Below are positions 20,806-32,054 of a DNA stretch of 64,000 nucleotides, in pieces; within the stretch, counting starts at the first letter, position 1, and every line of letters starts with the position of its first letter. The notes below the pieces were generated by a model, which saw only the letters and a list, made by a program, of their open reading frames with translations, did no database searches and was not told the DNA's origin. The translations under genes were made by a program, and so were the position numbers. This stretch comes from Cercophora sp. LCS_1. Its lineage: Eukaryota; Ascomycota; Sordariomycetes; Sordariales; Lasiosphaeriaceae. The stretch lies in assembly GCA_036250225.1 (NCBI GenBank), contig JAPZLL010000058.1, forward strand, positions 1 to 64,000, written 5' to 3'.

Positions 20806-21909
20806 TTACTTCCGCCACCACCACCACCAGTCATCCGAGCTGCCTTCATAGCTATCCAGGTCGTTCCTCCCAAGGAAACGATCCAACAGCCCTGCAATCT
20901 TGGAGTTGTGGAGATCAGCAAAGGGGATATGCGTGCTTCCCTTGAGGCCGACGTCGTCACCTAGCATCAATACTCGGGCGTTCCCTCCGTAGAGGTTGAT
21001 AAGCTGCGCGGCTCGACGCGACTGCAGGACGTAGGTATCGTTCGGGGCACGGTGATCTCCCCACACAAACTGAATGCCCCTGACCTTGGCCAGTTTCTTA
21101 AACTCCTTGAGCGGCACAACGACCGGTCCAAATCCACCGCGGCTGTCCCCTGTGATATTGACGTTGTCGGGGAACACGAAACCGATACTTTCGTAGGCAA
21201 CGATTCCCTTGATGTTTGTCCTGTTGCTGCGGATTGCTGTGAGCTGCGCGCGCAAGCCGGCAGCCGAGTTTGTCAAGTAGACGATGTTCTTGCCAACTTT
21301 GCCCGAGTCTGCCGCCACTGCCGCTGCACGGGCGTGAAGTTGGATGTTTTCAAAGGTATCGAATTCTTGGTATCGAGCACTGGTTGCTTGTTGCCATGCT
21401 GCTGGGTCGTCGGTCGGGAATTGGACGTCGGGCCACCAGTTACCGAACGAAGGACCAAAGTTCCAGGCTGCAAAGTTGTCCTGGTCACGGTATGATGGCG
21501 TATAGTTGATCGGTTCGCAGGCCCAGTTCGCGCGACCAACTCGTGGTCCATCCCATAGATAGACAGGGTAGCCTCGGCGGAGGAACATGTCCTTGAATCC
21601 CTCACCGCCATCCCAACGGTTCTGCCAGACTTGGGTGCTAGAACTGTGCCACATTACAATGCTAGTTTTTCTCGGTTCCCATGGGATAAAGTACTCCATG
21701 TAGCCATGGTCGCACGACAGGGTTCGGTTTGGGTTGGAAGGGCTCTGCGCGATGACACCGCCGATCTGAAAGCCCCCCGACCGGTCTAAGACAATCGGTT
21801 TCGACCAGTCCTTGTGATTCGGTCCAGCAATGACTGCGGGTGCCGTGAGTAGCAATCCAGTCAGAAGCCAAAGTGTTGATTGTTGACGGTGCGGCTCCAT
21901 GGTTGGCAA
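20806..21909 (-). CDS. Secreted alpha/beta hydrolase, esterase-713-like
   Basis: A single exon of 367 aa. The start is either Met1 or Met4. A signal peptide (STLWLLTGLLLTAPAVIAG) ends near residue 29, so the protein is probably secreted. The family look comes from HGYMEYFIPWEP, the strand TSIVMWHSSSTQVWQ, then GGEGFKDMFLRRGYPVYLWD and GPRVGRANW at 101-129. These match the layout of bacterial esterase 713 and its fungal relatives. The nucleophile elbow is Ser215 in YLTNSAAGLR, which lacks the usual G-x-S-x-G first glycine. The likely catalytic His is 327 in STHIPFADLHNSKIA. N-glycosylation sequons (NRT, NYT, NIT) are frequent. The C-terminus ends in DDWWWWWRK, an unusual run of five Trp. The substrate is unknown. 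Confidence 0.85.
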   Translation of the reverse strand: MPTMEPHRQQSTLWLLTGLLLTAPAVIAGPNHKDWSKPIVLDRSGGFQIGGVIAQSPSNPNRTLSCDHGYMEYFIPWEPRKTSIVMWHSSSTQVWQNRWDGGEGFKDMFLRRGYPVYLWDGPRVGRANWACEPINYTPSYRDQDNFAAWNFGPSFGNWWPDVQFPTDDPAAWQQATSARYQEFDTFENIQLHARAAAVAADSGKVGKNIVYLTNSAAGLRAQLTAIRSNRTNIKGIVAYESIGFVFPDNVNITGDSRGGFGPVVVPLKEFKKLAKVRGIQFVWGDHRAPNDTYVLQSRRAAQLINLYGGNARVLMLGDDVGLKGSTHIPFADLHNSKIAGLLDRFLGRNDLDSYEGSSDDWWWWWRK

Positions 21910-22908
21910 TATGCGATGCTATCGCTCAACAGCCTGAACGATTGGGCAGACAGTCAATAGATGATTATCAACCGCGCGCAACTCTCATCTCAACGCCGAA
22001 TCCATGGGAATGCGCTCAGTTATACGGGTCTTCTCAAGCCGCCCAACACGGAGGTGAGTGGTGCACTACGGACGCTGGATGACGACCGGCGGATTGAGCC
22101 GAGAGGCATCTGAGCTGGTTTGCGGGGTAGCAATTCTCGACAATCTGGGAATTCCTCGGGAGCGTTGTCGATGCTCTCAAGATGAGTACCAAGGCCACAA
22201 GTGACGTGTCTCACCGCGTCCGGTTCTCCGGCTCTTCTCCGCAACCGGGTGTTTAGACTAGCGTGGGCGGGTTCAAGCATCGGTTGGGTCCCGCTGCGGC
22301 ACTCATCATCCTGATATTCTGCTAATCCGGCTGATTTCCCCGCGGCAAAGCTTGAGCTCAGCGCCGGCGCCTACATCAGTCGCGGGAGTCTTTTACTCCA
22401 GTGGCCCTGTTGTCGAGCGGCATCCTGCTATTATCAGGATGATTGTTCGGTCACCACACTGCCGTGGGGTTTGTTGGCAGCATGGGATCGCCTCAAAAAG
22501 GGTTGAGTTATTCTGACGGGCAAATCAAACAGCGCAACCTCCATTCTTGAGAGCCCGCAAATTGAGGAGAGTTGTCGAGGGACGCGGTTCCCAAGGGCAA
22601 AAGGTTCCAAAGTGAAGTGTTGTGTAACGAGATTTGCAAGTCAAAGGATAAGTCAACGTTACACAGTGTCCTCGCACTGAGAGGAGGGTCGACCGAAGAG
22701 AATGTTGACAGCGGTGCATGGCGTATGAACCGGAAGGCGTAATTGCAGCGTCGTTGTCAGGGCTGCGGCCGGCGAGTTCGGTGAGTGTACCCCCACTTTG
22801 CATTCCTTGGATGATGTCATTGTCCGCCGTGCACCTTGACAAAATCACCAAGTTGCCCTTCGAGATTCAATAGCATCCTTGACTGCACATACGTGCGCCG
22901 CTGTAAAC
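21910..22908. other. Intergenic 1.0 kb between divergent genes
   Basis: Shared upstream region of the minus-strand esterase and the plus-strand SAM carrier. No conserved reading frame is seen. The palindromic ggcgccggcgcc-like core near 22361 (gcgccggcgcc) is the only notable word. Confidence 0.5.
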
Positions 22909-24062
22909 ATGGTGGTCGAGGCGCATAGAGAGGTATTATTGGTACGCACGTAGCTGTCACCTGGTTGGCTTAGGCTAACCTGTTACTCCGCCCCTTGCTC
23001 TCAGGCTGGTGCAGTGGCAGCATTTACTGTCGACTTGCTGGTCTACCCCTTAGACACCATCAAAACCCGGTACCAGAGTCAGCAGTACCTGGGGCAGCCA
23101 GCCACAGGGAAGGGGCCACCGAGCCATATCTCCCGGGGACTCTATCAAGGGATTGGTAGTGTTGTTATCGCAACGCTTCCTGCAGGTGAGTTCTCACATC
23201 GCACCTTGTGCGCCAAGTCAATACGGCACAAACTGACTTGAAGCCTTCCTCGCCTCTAGCTGGTGTATTCTTCTTGACTTACGAAACCTGCAAGTCAGGG
23301 TTGGGGGTGGCTTTACCGTCTGCTCTGCCGCAGCCATTCATTCATTCACTAGCCTCAGGCTGTGCTGAGCTTGCCTCATGTGTTGTCCTCACACCCGCCG
23401 AAGTGATCAAGCAAAACGCGCAAGTGTTGCGGGAGTCCGGATCCTACCGTGGTTCAACCTCTCTCCAGGCTGTTCACATGCTTCGTCATAGTCAAGGTGG
23501 GCTTACACAAAGATTGTGGTCTGGGTACACTGCATTGGCGGCGAGAAACTTGCCTTTCACAGTGCTGCATTTTCCCGTGTTCGAGTTCCTCCGCGGCTGC
23601 CTGTGGGAGCAGCGACACTGGCAGAGGGAGACTTGTGCAGCGCACCCGCCGCGCCCTGCATCTCAGCCAGTCAGCAACGAGGACTTGCACCACAACGCGC
23701 GGCCGGTCGGGGCCATCAACGGCCCTCTGATTGAAGCCGGTGCGGTTACCGGGTCCGCAGCAGCCATGTCTGGGGCCGTAGCAGCGTTCATCACTACACC
23801 CACGGATGTGGTGAAGACGCGGATGATGCTTGCGGCTGATCGTCCGGTCAGCGACGACACTGCACGCCGACCGCCGGGTGGAAATGCAAGTAGCTTCCAA
23901 GTTGCCAAAATTGTACTTCGCGAGAACGGGATTCGCGGGCTCTTCCGTGGCGCCGGGCTCCGGGTTACATGGACAGCTCTGGGCAGCGGGCTCTATCTCG
24001 GCTCATACGAAATGGCCAAGTTCTGGCTGAAGGGGGACGAGGTCGATAGTGAACATGTATAG
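22909..24062 (+). CDS. PET8: Mitochondrial carrier, probable S-adenosylmethionine transporter
   Basis: Three exons: 22909-22941, 23005-23185 and 23260-24062, giving 338 aa. The protein starts MVVEAHREVLLAGAVAAFTV and shows three mitochondrial-carrier repeats with signature P-x-[DE]-x-x-[KR]. These are YPLDTIKTR in the first, TPAEVIKQNAQ in the second and TPTDVVKTRMML in the third. Blocks such as LPAAGVFFLTYE across intron 2 and the ELASCVVLTPAEVIKQ helix are typical of the SAM carrier (yeast Pet8, human SLC25A26). That carrier exchanges cytosolic SAM for S-adenosylhomocysteine across the inner mitochondrial membrane. A loop insert of about 45 residues before the third repeat (around PRPASQPVSNEDLHHN) is longer than in yeast. 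Carrier-family membership is certain; the SAM assignment rests on these blocks. Confidence 0.85.
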
Positions 24063-25078
24063 GGAAGGGTCTGAATGCATCGGGACGTGGTTGGCCGTAA
24101 GACGAAATGATGATAACGTTGCGACAGAAATTGCGCCGAACCAACAGGAGATAAGGGCGCGACTCCGGGCCGGTCTTGTGTCAGAGCGCTAGCTTTCCGT
24201 CCCGTGCTTCCCTTATCTCGATAGAGCCCAGTTCAATGCGACACAGCAACTTGCGTTAGTCTGCGCCCATCCGGGGCAGTGTTGGAGCAATGCGGGTCGA
24301 ACTGGTGATCCTGAGTCAGAGAGATCTATGGGGCTTGCATCGAAGTCGTTGATCTCAAACGTCGGTGGCGGTGTTTCGAGTTGGTGGCTCTCGTCCAGTT
24401 CCAAAAGGGGGGGGGGGGAGCGCCCAAGAACAATGGAACCCGAGATTGGGGACAAAGCGAGCGAATCGACCGGATGTGGCCCTCGGCATCTTAGGCTCAC
24501 GGAAGCCGTATGCATGAGTTCCGTATCTTGCAGTGAGCATCGATGCGAGAAATTGCATCCTGGACAGTCAAAACTGACCATCGGGTAGTTTTCCGGTCCC
24601 CAGTCATGCAAAAATTGAGACACTGCCGACTTTGGTGTGGTGATTGTCCCACCAGGCCGGGTGCCATTTTGTCACAGGGAATAGGCCAGTTGGAATGCCA
24701 ATGGCACCACCCTTGTAACCGATGGCGCGATTGGGACACTTGCCGCAATATCGCTCGATAGCAACTGCGCCTTGGTCATCGATGGGTAAGTCCACGGGCA
24801 ACCGCTTGCTCTGCCGGGTCCCCGACAAGGATCCCGCTCAGAGAAGTGAGCAACGTTGATGCAGTTCGTCGCATCCGACCTCGCCCTCACTTCCTAGCCT
24901 GCCCTATCACTATTCCGTCCTCTTCATTTCCTCCTTCCGCCGTGCACCGGTCCCATCTTGACCCACTGGCGCAACGCATAATAATACCCTAGGGACGCTC
25001 ACTACCCCTCATCATCCATCTTCCTCTGCTCTTCTAGCTCTCCATCTGAGTCGCACTCCATCACGTTGGCTCTCGGCC
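24063..25078. other. Intergenic 1.0 kb, no gene seen
   Basis: A homopolymer of about 13 G lies at 24406-24418. The last 180 bases before 25079 are pyrimidine-rich, with ttcctctgctcttctagctctcc, as typical upstream of fungal genes. No supported reading frame. Confidence 0.5.
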
Positions 25079-25807
25079 ATGACAATCTCCCAGGGTCCTG
25101 TAGGGCTAGAGTCCCCCCGTACGTCCAGGGATTGGCACGAGAAGTCGTCGCTGGTGGTCTCTGAGGCTGAGGTTCCTACCGTCGCCGAGGAGAGCCTGAA
25201 CCCAAGGTTTCTTGTTGTCTCTCCCTATACGGAAAAAGAGCATCTCCTAGACTTGGAAACTCTGGATCCCGAGAACCAACTCCTCGCCTTATCGCTTGCC
25301 AGCTTGGAATGTCTTTGTGACGATTATGCCACCAGACCGTACCTGGAGATCTTCAATTGGGAAGACATCATCTCGAGATTGCGGGCACTTGCCCGGCAGC
25401 GGAACCACGTCTGGCGGGAGACGTCCTTCTATATCGTTGCCTTTCGTTCTCGGATACCCCCAACAACTGTCTACGCCGACCTAGGCGTGCTGGACAAGGC
25501 CGCGCACATCGAGGCAACCGCAAGCGGGGGCTTTTTGAAGTAGGTCCTTCATGTCTTAGTTCGTAGAAGATGAGATGCTCACACTTGTGGCAGGTATTGG
25601 TTTGGGACACCCGACGCCGAAGGGCGGAACCTTGCAACTTGCGTCTGGAGGTCTCTTGAGGACGCGAGGAAAGGTGGTTCTGGGCCAGCTCACCGCAAGG
25701 CAGCCGGCTCTGCCAGGTCGTTGTACACATTTTGGCAGATTGACCGTCACCGATTGACCATCCGGGACGGCATCGCGAGCTGGGACATCACAAAATGGAC
25801 AGACTGA
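25079..25807 (+). CDS. UPF0643 family protein
   Basis: Two exons, 25079-25539 and 25594-25807 (intron 54 nt, donor GTAGGT, acceptor CAG), giving 224 aa. The sequence follows the fungal UPF0643 family (S. pombe PB2B2.08 type). DPENQLLALSLASL comes early, then the FNWEDIISRLRAL and TSFYIVAFRSR blocks. The junction ASGGFLKYWFGTPDAEGRNL is restored only by this splice, followed by LATCVWRSLEDARKGG and the C-terminal WDITKW. The biochemical role of the family is unknown. The N-terminal 40 residues are variable and probably disordered. Confidence 0.9.
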
Positions 25808-26703
25808 TAGATGGCAAGGAGGCACCGCTCGCTGGCGACGGTTGTGGGATCTGGTGTTCCAAGGCGGCGTTCGTAGACGGTCGAGGGGCAGCGTTGGTAT
25901 ACCACCGATAGAGTAGTAATGATATCTGTTTTCCGTGGGAAATCTTGACCTCTGGATTTGTGAGTTCCCCGATCGTGGAACTGGGGATGGTGGTTATGGC
26001 CATCGCGGGAGCGCGGTGGTGCCCGTGTTTGTGGTGGATGTCAAGCAAGAAGCAACGAGAATGGGCTTCCGAGCTGACGAGTAGAAGAGGGTGTCGTTCA
26101 TTTAAGATTCCCAAAGCCGCATTGCGAGAGGAGCCCTGACGTGGGGGACGCGTGGGATGTGAGCTGCTTCAGGTCAAATCATGGGCCGGTGCTGGTTTCC
26201 ATGACTGTCACCTTCAGCCACCAATTCACGCGGATTGGGGCATCTTGCTGCCAAACTGGATTCGAACTTTAGCTTTGGGTCTCGTTGATACTCGCAAGTT
26301 ATTCCTGATTCTTGAGTTTGAAGCTTTCATTGCTGGCGCACGCAGTCTTGACTTGTTTCCTGCTTCATTTTCTGCTTCAACCATCCCACGCCCGCCGCGC
26401 CCACGCTTGGTGCCAAGCAATCAAGGTCAAGCCTTGTCCGGGAAAATCCCCACCGGTCAGGTCGCTGTCGCTTGACTAGCTCCAGCCACATATCCCGGCC
26501 ACACTCCCCAGCCACGTTCATCCCATTCCATCCATCGCTCCCCGCATCCAGGCCTTGTTGCCCACAAATTAGCGAGAAATTCGAAAAAGTCAAGCTGCAG
26601 AAAGAACTGGCAATCCACCACGACACCCACCTCTCCCGATCATCTTGCAGAACCAAACGACCAACGAACCGGAAGCCCGTCAGCGACCGATACCGAAATA
26701 ATC
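25808..26703. other. Intergenic 0.9 kb, no gene seen
   Basis: 3' flank of the UPF0643 gene and upstream region of eIF3h. The part from about 26460 to 26700 is rich in pyrimidines and CCA words, as expected for a constitutive fungal promoter and leader. Confidence 0.5.
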
Positions 26704-27905
26704 ATGGCTGAAGCACAGCGTGACGCGCCGATCAAGTCGGCGCAGGTGGAGGCGTTGGTGAGCAGTCGGAGGGCCCCGCGATACCCGCAATCGCGAAGCT
26801 GACGCGCAAATAGGTCGTCATGAAGATCGTGAAGCACTGCTCGTCTACTTTCCCCACTACAGCGACCGGTTCCCTTGTTGGTATGGACAACAACGGCGTT
26901 CTTGAGATCACCAATACCTTCCCCTTCCCCACGATCGATGTCGCCAGCACAGACGGCCACCAGAACGATGCCTCGAGCCTCGCCGCCGCCGCACCTCGTG
27001 CCAAAGCAAATATCCTTTATCAAAACGAGATGATCAGACATCTGAAGGAGGTCAACGTGGATGCCAACAATGTTGGGTGGTACACCAGCGCAACCATGGG
27101 GAACTTTGTCAACCTGGGCTTCGTTGAGAACCAGTATCACTACCAACGTGATAATGACAAGACGGTTGCGCTCGTCCACGATGTCAGCAGGAGCTCTCAA
27201 GGCTCGCTGAGCCTTCGTGCCTTCAAGCTCTCTAACGAGTTCATGGCTGCGTACAAGGAGGGGAAGTTCACGACGGAGAGGTGAGTTCGCATAAAGTTCT
27301 TTGTTCTCGTGGATGACCGCTGACGGATTTTTGCGCCAACCAGTCTCCAAAAGTCTAAGCTCTCGTTCAAGGATATCATCGTCGAAGTTCCGGTTGTTGT
27401 CCACAACTCGCATCTCCTCACCTCGTTTGTTCACCAGATCGCCGCCCCGCCTGATACTCCAGAGGTCCCTCTCCCCGCCTCGCTCGATGACATTCGACGT
27501 AACCCTACCAAGCTCCCTGCCCACCCTTCCTTCGACTCACTCGATTTGTCGATTGACCCCTTCCTCGAGAAAACCTGTGATCTGCTCTTGGACAGCATCG
27601 AGGCGCACTATACCGACCTCAACAACCACCAGTATTACCAGCGCCAGCTTACACGCGAGCAATTCAAGATCACACAGTGGCAAACGAAGCGAAAGGCCGA
27701 AAATGCGGCACGAGCGGCGGCCAAGCAGCCTCCTCTTCCCGAGGACGAGTGGCAAAGGTTGTTCAAGCTGCCACAGGAGCCTAGCCGGTTGGAGGGCATG
27801 CTCAATGCCAGACAGGTTGAGCAGTACAGCAAGCAGGTGGATGGGTTCACAGCAACAGTCACAGCGAAGATGTTCGCTGTTAGGGGAAATTTGCTTCCTG
27901 AGTGA
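26704..27905 (+). CDS. eIF3h: Eukaryotic translation initiation factor 3 subunit h
   Basis: Three exons: 26704-26757, 26814-27280 and 27344-27905, giving 360 aa, the usual eIF3h length. The protein begins MAEAQRDAPIKSAQVEAL and runs into an MPN domain at about residues 15-150. The MPN domain has VVMKIVKHCSSTFPTTATGS, LVGMDNNGVLEITNTFPFP and NNVGWYTSATMG. It lacks the JAMM metal-binding His-x-His, as in all eIF3h. The C-terminal half has the helical FKITQWQTKRKAENAARA region used for assembly with eIF3f and eIF3m. eIF3 binds the 40S subunit in the cytosol and promotes initiation. Highly conserved, with nothing unusual seen. Confidence 0.95.
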
Positions 27906-28380
27906 TGGTGCCACGGGAAACGTGGGGATCTGTGTATTGTGGCCAAGAAGTGTCAATTGCATTGGGTTAGGCGTTCCGGGTCGTTGATGGGTTGCTATAG
28001 CCTGCTCTAGAGTTGGGGGCCAGAAAATGCCACGACGGGATGCCACAGATATGATAGACCAGGCCTGTCTTTTTGCGTATCCTCGGGCTCGGTGACGGAA
28101 AAGCAATTCTATCTCGCTCTCTACGTATGTATATGTCCGTATGAAACGAATCCTTCTCTTGTCCATCTACATATGGCCAAACGGGGCAGATAGTGATGGG
28201 GGCGGGGGCGGGGATGAATGCCGAATGCGCAAAAATCGGTGCATTCACTGCGGCGCTGGGCACCATTCACCAAGCCCGAAGGGATCCCTGGGGAGGGGCA
28301 TGTGGGGCAGGTGGGGTTAAGAGACGGCTGAAAGCAGATTAGCTCAGCTTGGCCCCTTGCCGACAACGTTCTGCCGCCGG

Positions 28381-28514
28381 AGTCAACTTTTCGCCCTTCC
28401 CACTCAGCTTTCTTTCTTTCCCCGAACTCCATCCATCCCTCCTTCTTTCCTTCTCCGATCCTCCCATCTGCCCTCTGTCCTCCTCAAAAAAAAACACCCA
28501 CCCCCCCCCAAAAG
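28381..28514 (+). promoter_or_regulatory. Pyrimidine-rich tract (CT box region)
   Basis: About 110 bases are nearly pure C/T on the plus strand (cttcccactcagctttctttctttcccc and so on), ending in A- and C-runs. Long CT tracts just upstream of the transcription start are common in strongly expressed housekeeping genes of filamentous fungi. This one precedes the SAH hydrolase gene. Confidence 0.5.
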
Positions 28515-28746
28515 GTACGTCGGAAGTTACTTACAAGTGTTTGTTCGCCTTGTCTTTGCCAGTTGGACCCCTGCCACATCCGCGCGGGGTTCTCTTTGGC
28601 CAGAGAAAAAAAGCGGTCAAATTTGTTTACCCCGCCCCTCACTTCGGGCTGTATGTCTGTTCTCCGAATCACATTCTGTAGACTCACAACACCGACTCGA
28701 GGAAATAAAGAAGTCCAACAGTCCCGCTAACTCTCCGTCTTTCTAG
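28515..28746 (+). other. Probable 5' UTR intron of SAH hydrolase
   Basis: A strong donor (AAAAG then GTACGT) at 28515 and an acceptor (ctccgtctttctag) ending at 28746, 21 bases before the ATG, frame a 232-nt segment with a possible branch site ccgctaac at about 28725-28732. Leader introns are frequent in highly expressed fungal genes. RNA evidence is absent, so this is inference from splice signals. Confidence 0.45.
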
Positions 28747-28767
28747 CCACCCTCCAAATCTCACACA

Positions 28768-30169
28768 ATGGCTGCTCCCGCCAACAAGTTCAAGGTCGCT
28801 GACCTTTCCCTTGCCGCCTTCGGCCGCAAGGAGATTGAGTTGGCCGAGAACGAGATGCCCGGTCTTATGGCTACCCGCAAGAAGTACGCGAATGACCAAC
28901 CCCTCAAGGGCGCTCGTATTGCGGGCTGCTTGCACATGACCATCCAGACCGCCGTCCTCATCGAGACTCTCACTTCGCTCGGCGCTGAGGTTACCTGGTC
29001 TTCCTGCAACATTTTCAGCACCCAAGACCACGCCGCTGCCGCTATTGCTGCTGCTGGCATTCCCGTCTTTGCCTGGAAGGGCGAGACCGAGGAGGAGTAC
29101 AACTGGTGCTTGGAGCAACAGCTCGTCGCCTTCAAGGATGGCAAGAAGCTCAACCTCATCCTCGACGACGGCGGTGATCTCACCCACCTCGTCCACACCA
29201 AGTACCCCGAGATGCTCAAGGACTGCTACGGTGTCTCTGAGGAAACCACCACCGGTGTCCATCATCTTTACCGCATGCTCAAGAACGGCGAGCTCCTTGT
29301 CCCTGCCATCAACGTCAACGACTCTGTCACCAAGTCCAAGTTCGACAACCTTTACGGCTGCCGCGAGTCCCTCATTGACGGCATCAAGCGTGCCACCGAC
29401 GTCATGATTGCTGGCAAGATTGCTGTTGTCGCCGGTTTCGGTGATGTCGGCAAGGGCTGTGCCCTTGCTCTTCAGGGCATGGGTGCTCGCGTTCTCGTCA
29501 CTGAGGTTGACCCTATCAACGCACTTCAAGCTGCCATGGCCGGTTTCCAGGTCACCACCATGGACAAGGCTGCTAGCATTGGCCAGATCTTCGTTACCAC
29601 CACTGGCTGCCGCGATATTCTCGTTGGCAAGCACTTCGATGCTATGCCCAACGACGCCATCGTTTGCAACATTGGCCACTTTGACGTTGAGATCGATGTT
29701 GCATGGCTCAAGGCCAACGCCGCTTCCGTTCAGAACATCAAACCCCAGGTTGACCGCTTCCTCATGAAGAGCGGCCGTCATATTATCCTCCTCGCCGAGG
29801 GTCGTCTCGTCAACCTTGGCTGCGCCACTGGCCACAGCTCGTTCGTCATGTCGTGCAGCTTCACCAACCAGGTGCTTGCCCAGATCATGCTTTACAAGAA
29901 TGAGGATGCCGAGTTCACCAAGAAGTATGTCGAGTTCGCCAAGAGCGGCAAGCTCGAGACGGGCGTCTACGTCCTTCCCAAGATCCTTGACGAGGAGGTC
30001 GCCAGGCTCCATCTGGACCACGTCAACGTCGAGCTTACCCAGCTCACTGATGTCCAGGCCGAGTACCTCGGCCTGCCCGTCGAGGGTCCCTTCAAGAGCG
30101 ACCAGTATGTTGTCCCCGCTCCTTGCGTCATGCCCGTGCCAACTAACTTGTCACAGCTACCGCTACTAA
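28768..30169 (+). CDS. SAH1: Adenosylhomocysteinase (S-adenosylhomocysteine hydrolase)
   Basis: Two exons, 28768-30104 and 30157-30169, giving 449 aa, the same length as the yeast enzyme. The tiny last exon restores the invariant C-terminus KSDHYRY; reading through the intron would give a wrong tail. The enzyme hydrolyses S-adenosylhomocysteine to adenosine and homocysteine in the cytosol, removing the inhibitor of methyltransferases. Visible signatures are the substrate-site CNIFSTQDHAAAAI, the block NVNDSVTKSKFDNLYGCRES, the NAD-binding VAGFGDVGKGCALALQGMGA (G-x-G-x-x-G-x-G) and GRLVNLGCATGHSSFVMS. Codon use is strongly C-ending, as in highly expressed genes. Confidence 0.97.
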
Positions 30170-30768
30170 TTACCCACTTTGTGGGCTTTTTCCTTTCTTG
30201 CCTCCGGTCTAAGGTGGGGCCGGGGTGTCTTGGGTTGACAGCATGGATCTCATTCAACACAATGGATCTAGAATTGGGGCTTTAGCATGACGGGATGCGG
30301 GTTTTCAACAGGCATGGGTGCATTACATACAAGGTTCGGATTGGGTAAAAAGGCGATGGGTCTGGTACACATTTTCAACAAAAGTACGGCGTTGGCTTTG
30401 GCTCATGATATCCCACTCCAACCAAACGGAAGGCGTTTAAACGAAGCTGGTTGGTTATATTGATGTGATGGAATTGCTCTCCGGCAGCAGCTGGGGTATG
30501 ATAAGGTAGGCCCGTCAACCGAGGCCCGCGATTAGAACAGTCATGCGATAGAAGGGCTCATGTCCTTGTGTATAAATGATAATCGGTTCGCATACACTCT
30601 GGTTCGCTAGTGCCCTTGGTGTCGAGTATATATCCACCCCGAAGCCCTTCCGCAAGATGGGTTGCCGTGGGTCGACGCAAATTTGGTATATTTTTCTGAC
30701 TGCCACTCGGATGGCCTTCCCTGGTTGGAAAGAAGCGGATGGAAGACATTCTATGAGCGTTCTATGTT
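30170..30768. other. Intergenic between convergent genes
   Basis: The 3' flanks of SAH hydrolase (+) and the 2-hydroxyacid dehydrogenase (-) meet here. No gene seen. The 52 bases after the first stop include a T-rich stretch (gtgggctttttcctttcttgcc). Confidence 0.55.
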
Positions 30769-32054
30769 TCAAGACCAGTCTATATCTCGTTGCTCCGCCA
30801 CGATACTGCGGAGCTTGCCAATTTCAATAGCCATTCTCACATTACTGATGGCCCACTCCTCCATCTTGGTCTCCGTCTCGACGGTATAGGTACCCATATG
30901 AGGGACCAACATGCACCTCTGGTTCTCAATCAAGCCTGGGTGGACATTGGGTTCATCCTCGTAGACGTCGAGACCAGCTGAGCTCACTTGCCCAGAGTTC
31001 AAGGCCGCAACAAGAGCTGCCTCATCCATAACCGCACCTCGTGCCGTATTGACGATTACCACCCCCTTCTTCATATTTGCAAACTCCTTTGTCGATATGA
31101 TATGCCGCGTTTTGGGCTGTATATCATCAGCTTCACACGTCACCAACGTAGCATGGCCGGAGAACCTACATTCAACGGCAAGTTCAGACTCAGCACGTCA
31201 CTCTCGGCGAGCAGAGCCTCAAAGTCCACATACTTAGCCTTGATTTCCCGCTCCACCGCCTCGGGCAATCTTGTCCGGTTATGGTACCGAATCACCATCC
31301 CGAATGATGATGCTTTCTTTGCGAAATTTCGCCCAATGCCACCCATCCCCAGAATTCCCAATACCTTCCCCTGCGGATCATGACCCAACGCAGGCGGTGT
31401 TGCCCCACGCCACTCGCCGGCACGGAGAGAAGCCATGCTCACGTTCAAGTTGCGTAGCGCACCAAGGAGAAGAAAGACGCCAATGTCAGCCGTAGCATCA
31501 TCAACGGCTGTGGGCGTGTTGGAGACCCGGATGCCGCGGTCCGTACATGCTGGGATGCTGATCTGATCGTAGCCAGCGCCGTTATGGCAGATGAACCGTA
31601 GAGAAGAGGGGAGGGCCGCGAGAAGCTCGGCGTCAAGCTTCCCCGTGATGGAGAAGCTTTCAAAGGTGCGGTAGGCTACTGTGCAGCCGGAAAAGGCGCC
31701 CGAGGTGGCTTCAGAGAGGAAGGCAGAGCGGGATGTTGACGTCGGGGTGACAATGTCGGCTATGGAGTCTACGGTTGACCAGGCGGAGTGGGCACTGTTG
31801 AGGTTGGTTTATTGTCAGTGCGGTGGTTTGGTGACTCATTTAAGATCACGGTGTATGGTTTCCGGGCTTCTTTCTCGTGGGTGCTAGAGACGAAGGCCAG
31901 TTTTTGTTGGCCGTCTCTGGGCCTAAGGAGGGGACCGGGGGAGGCTGAGGAGATGACCTTGACAAGAAATAGCCATCCAACCGTGGACAAATACTTACAG
32001 TTCAATGGTGCCGAGTAACAGCACCTTCGGCCGGGCGACGTTGGTCGAGACCAT
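30769..32054 (-). CDS. D-isomer-specific 2-hydroxyacid dehydrogenase (glyoxylate/hydroxypyruvate reductase type)
   Basis: Three exons: 32054-31999, 31794-31170 and 31116-30769, giving 342 aa. The start is MVSTNVARPKVLLLGTIEL. Intron 1 is long (204 nt), so its acceptor is slightly less certain than that of intron 2 (53 nt). The catalytic domain is split around a Rossmann domain with VLGILGMGGIGRNFA (G-x-G-x-x-G). The active-site Arg lies in VNTARGAVMDE, the Glu in LDVYEDEP, and the His in MLVPHMGTYT. The family reduces 2-keto acids such as glyoxylate or hydroxypyruvate with NAD(P)H. The exact substrate cannot be fixed from sequence. It is convergent with SAH hydrolase. Confidence 0.92.

Larger units (their letters stand above)
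27906..28767. other. Upstream region of SAH hydrolase
   Basis: Contains a conspicuous pyrimidine tract and a probable 5' UTR intron, both listed separately, plus the 3' flank of eIF3h. No coding region is seen. Confidence 0.55.

Noticed and set aside
24400..24420. Run of about 13 G as a regulatory G-quadruplex
   Set aside because: A single homopolymer in an intergenic region, without further G-tracts; length may also be a sequencing artefact.
28684..30021. 445-codon open frame on the minus strand
   Set aside because: It lies fully antisense to the highly conserved SAH hydrolase gene and arises from the C-ending codon bias of that gene.
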